The notes below the pieces were generated by a model. The model saw only the letters and a program-made list of their open reading frames with translations. It ran no database searches and had not been told where the DNA came from. DNA of 64,000 bases, from the NCBI GenBank assembly GCA_007570785.1, contig ML662442.1:30825681-30889680 (forward strand). Reading direction: 5' to 3'. The stretch comes from Antilocapra americana. Its lineage: Eukaryota; Chordata; Mammalia; Artiodactyla; Antilocapridae. The position numbers were made by a program, and so were the translations under genes. Positions 62,994 to 64,000 of this stretch are shown piece after piece (the stretch's first letter is position 1; the number at the start of each line of letters is the position of its first letter).

Positions 62994-63734
62994 TACAACA
63001 TAAAGTATTGCACTTCTATTTGTTCTTATTTGTCAATAATGTCTACAACAGACGTGGTGCGCATCTGATGCCCGTATCACGTTGGTGTCAGGATTAGTGA
63101 AGGGCTGTGATGGGTGTGGCTCAGATGTGTGCTGCCAGAGTCAGACTCTGAGATGCACAAAGTAGAAGGCTTGTTGAAGGGGTTGGGGAGAAGCGAAACA
63201 GGAGAGCTGTTGTTTTACGGCATTTGAGTTTTGTAAGATGAACACTTGTGAGCTCTGTGGCACAGCAATGTGTATGTAGTTAGCACTAGGAAATGGTTGA
63301 GATGGTAAATCTTATGTTATGTGTTTTTTTTTAAAGCACAATAAAAAAAATAGAACCCACGTGTTCTTCAAACAAACAAACCCCAGTGATTATATTTTGA
63401 CGGAGGGCAAATGCTCTGTCTTAGTAGTTCTGGGGCTGGAGCTAGAGTTCTCCAGCTTTCTAACTTGTGAGAGGGAACCTGTGTCCCTCTGCTATGTTGT
63501 CTCTTGGGCTAGAGATACAGATGTTTCCCAGGGAAGCCCCGTCATCCCTGGGGAAGGAGCCCCTGGACAGCAGAGTGCGGCTGGAGAATCAGCCCCAGCT
63601 TCCAAGTGCTCTGCACTGATGTACATCTGAGTCCTCTCTGCACTGAGTGCATCTCTGCATCTCTCAGCCTCAATGTCCTTGTCTGTACCTGTGGATAATG
63701 TCTATTTTGCTCTGTTGTGAGGATTAGACCTTGC

Positions 63735-63947
63735 ACCTTCCCAAGTGGCTCAGTGGAAAAGAGCCTGCCTGCCAATGCAGGAGATGAGGGTTCGATCCCT
63801 GGGTCCAGAAGATACCCCTGGAGGAAGAAATGGCAACCTACGCTACTATTCTTGTCTGGGAAATCCCATGGACAGAGGAGCCTGGTGGGCTACAGTTTGT
63901 GGGCTCACAGGAGTTGGAGAGGACTTGGTGACAAAACAACAACGACT
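63735..63947 (+). repeat. Bov-tA SINE
   Basis: cttcccaagtggctcagtgg, gggttcgatccctgggtcca, ggacagaggagcctggtggg and ggtgacaaaacaacaac. Confidence 0.93.
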
Positions 63948-64000
63948 TGTTAGCAAAGCATTGTAGCTATTTTGATTGCCACCCCCAGGCTGCTCTAGTT

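Larger units (their letters stand above)
47300..64000. other. Intergenic region upstream of DCBLD1
   Basis: No exon is recognisable here. In mammals the next gene upstream is normally ROS1, transcribed in the opposite direction. I looked for its signal-peptide exon on the plus strand and did not see it, which fits the large gap known in human. Stretches with no recognised feature are 49275-50990, 51110-52180, 52380-54310, 57785-58510, 59465-60075, 60290-61135, 61355-62020 and 62995-63735. Parts of 51650-52140 and 53270-53430 look like degraded ancient repeats that I cannot assign. Confidence 0.75.

Noticed and set aside
48500..64000. First exon of ROS1, the expected divergent neighbour
   Set aside because: No signal-peptide exon like the family start was recognisable on the plus strand. 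The known intergenic distance in human makes its absence plausible.

Overview
This is a gene-sparse stretch of a ruminant (bovid) nuclear genome. The diagnosis rests on the repeats: many copies of the tRNA-derived Bov-tA/Bov-A SINEs in both orientations, several fragments of the BovB (RTE-type) LINE, cetartiodactyl CHR-type SINEs and ruminant L1 3' ends, on a background of older mammalian MIR, L1M, MER20, MER5 and MaLR repeats. Species (cattle, sheep, goat or relative) cannot be decided by eye.

The only protein-coding gene I can support is the 5' part of DCBLD1, on the minus strand. DCBLD1 is a type I membrane protein with CUB, LCCL and discoidin domains. Three coding exons are visible: exon 1 with start codon and signal peptide (47029-47140), exon 2 (21028-21240) and exon 3 (4379-4513). 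Together they encode residues 1-153, i.e. the signal peptide and the whole CUB domain. All splice sites are GT/AG and all three introns are phase 1. The LCCL, discoidin, transmembrane and cytoplasmic exons must lie beyond base 1. Intron 1 is about 25.8 kb, intron 2 about 16.5 kb, and at least 4.4 kb of intron 3 is present.

The promoter is a CpG island at about 46.65-47.62 kb. It lacks a TATA box and has a CCAAT box next to a GC box about 145 bases upstream of the start codon. A second, smaller CpG/GC-box cluster lies at about 48.3-48.5 kb. From about 47.3 kb to the end the window is intergenic: an ancient dispersed repeat next to the island, a long decayed L1 (54.6-57.8 kb) with younger insertions, and a probable endogenous-retrovirus LTR (58.5-59.5 kb).

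The structural curiosities are: an inverted duplication carrying the same truncated SINE on both arms (23.8-24.8 kb); a MaLR LTR flanked by about 60-base direct repeats (5.2-6.15 kb); a perfect 47-base tandem duplication (11430-11523); a 42-base minisatellite (25965-26116); a BovB copy with an inverted 5' part (17.4-17.9 kb); and a dimeric Bov-A nested in a CHR SINE (48.8-49.3 kb). I found no unknown multi-gene system. The remaining open reading frames are short and sit in repeats, in the GC-rich island or in unique sequence with no coding signal.
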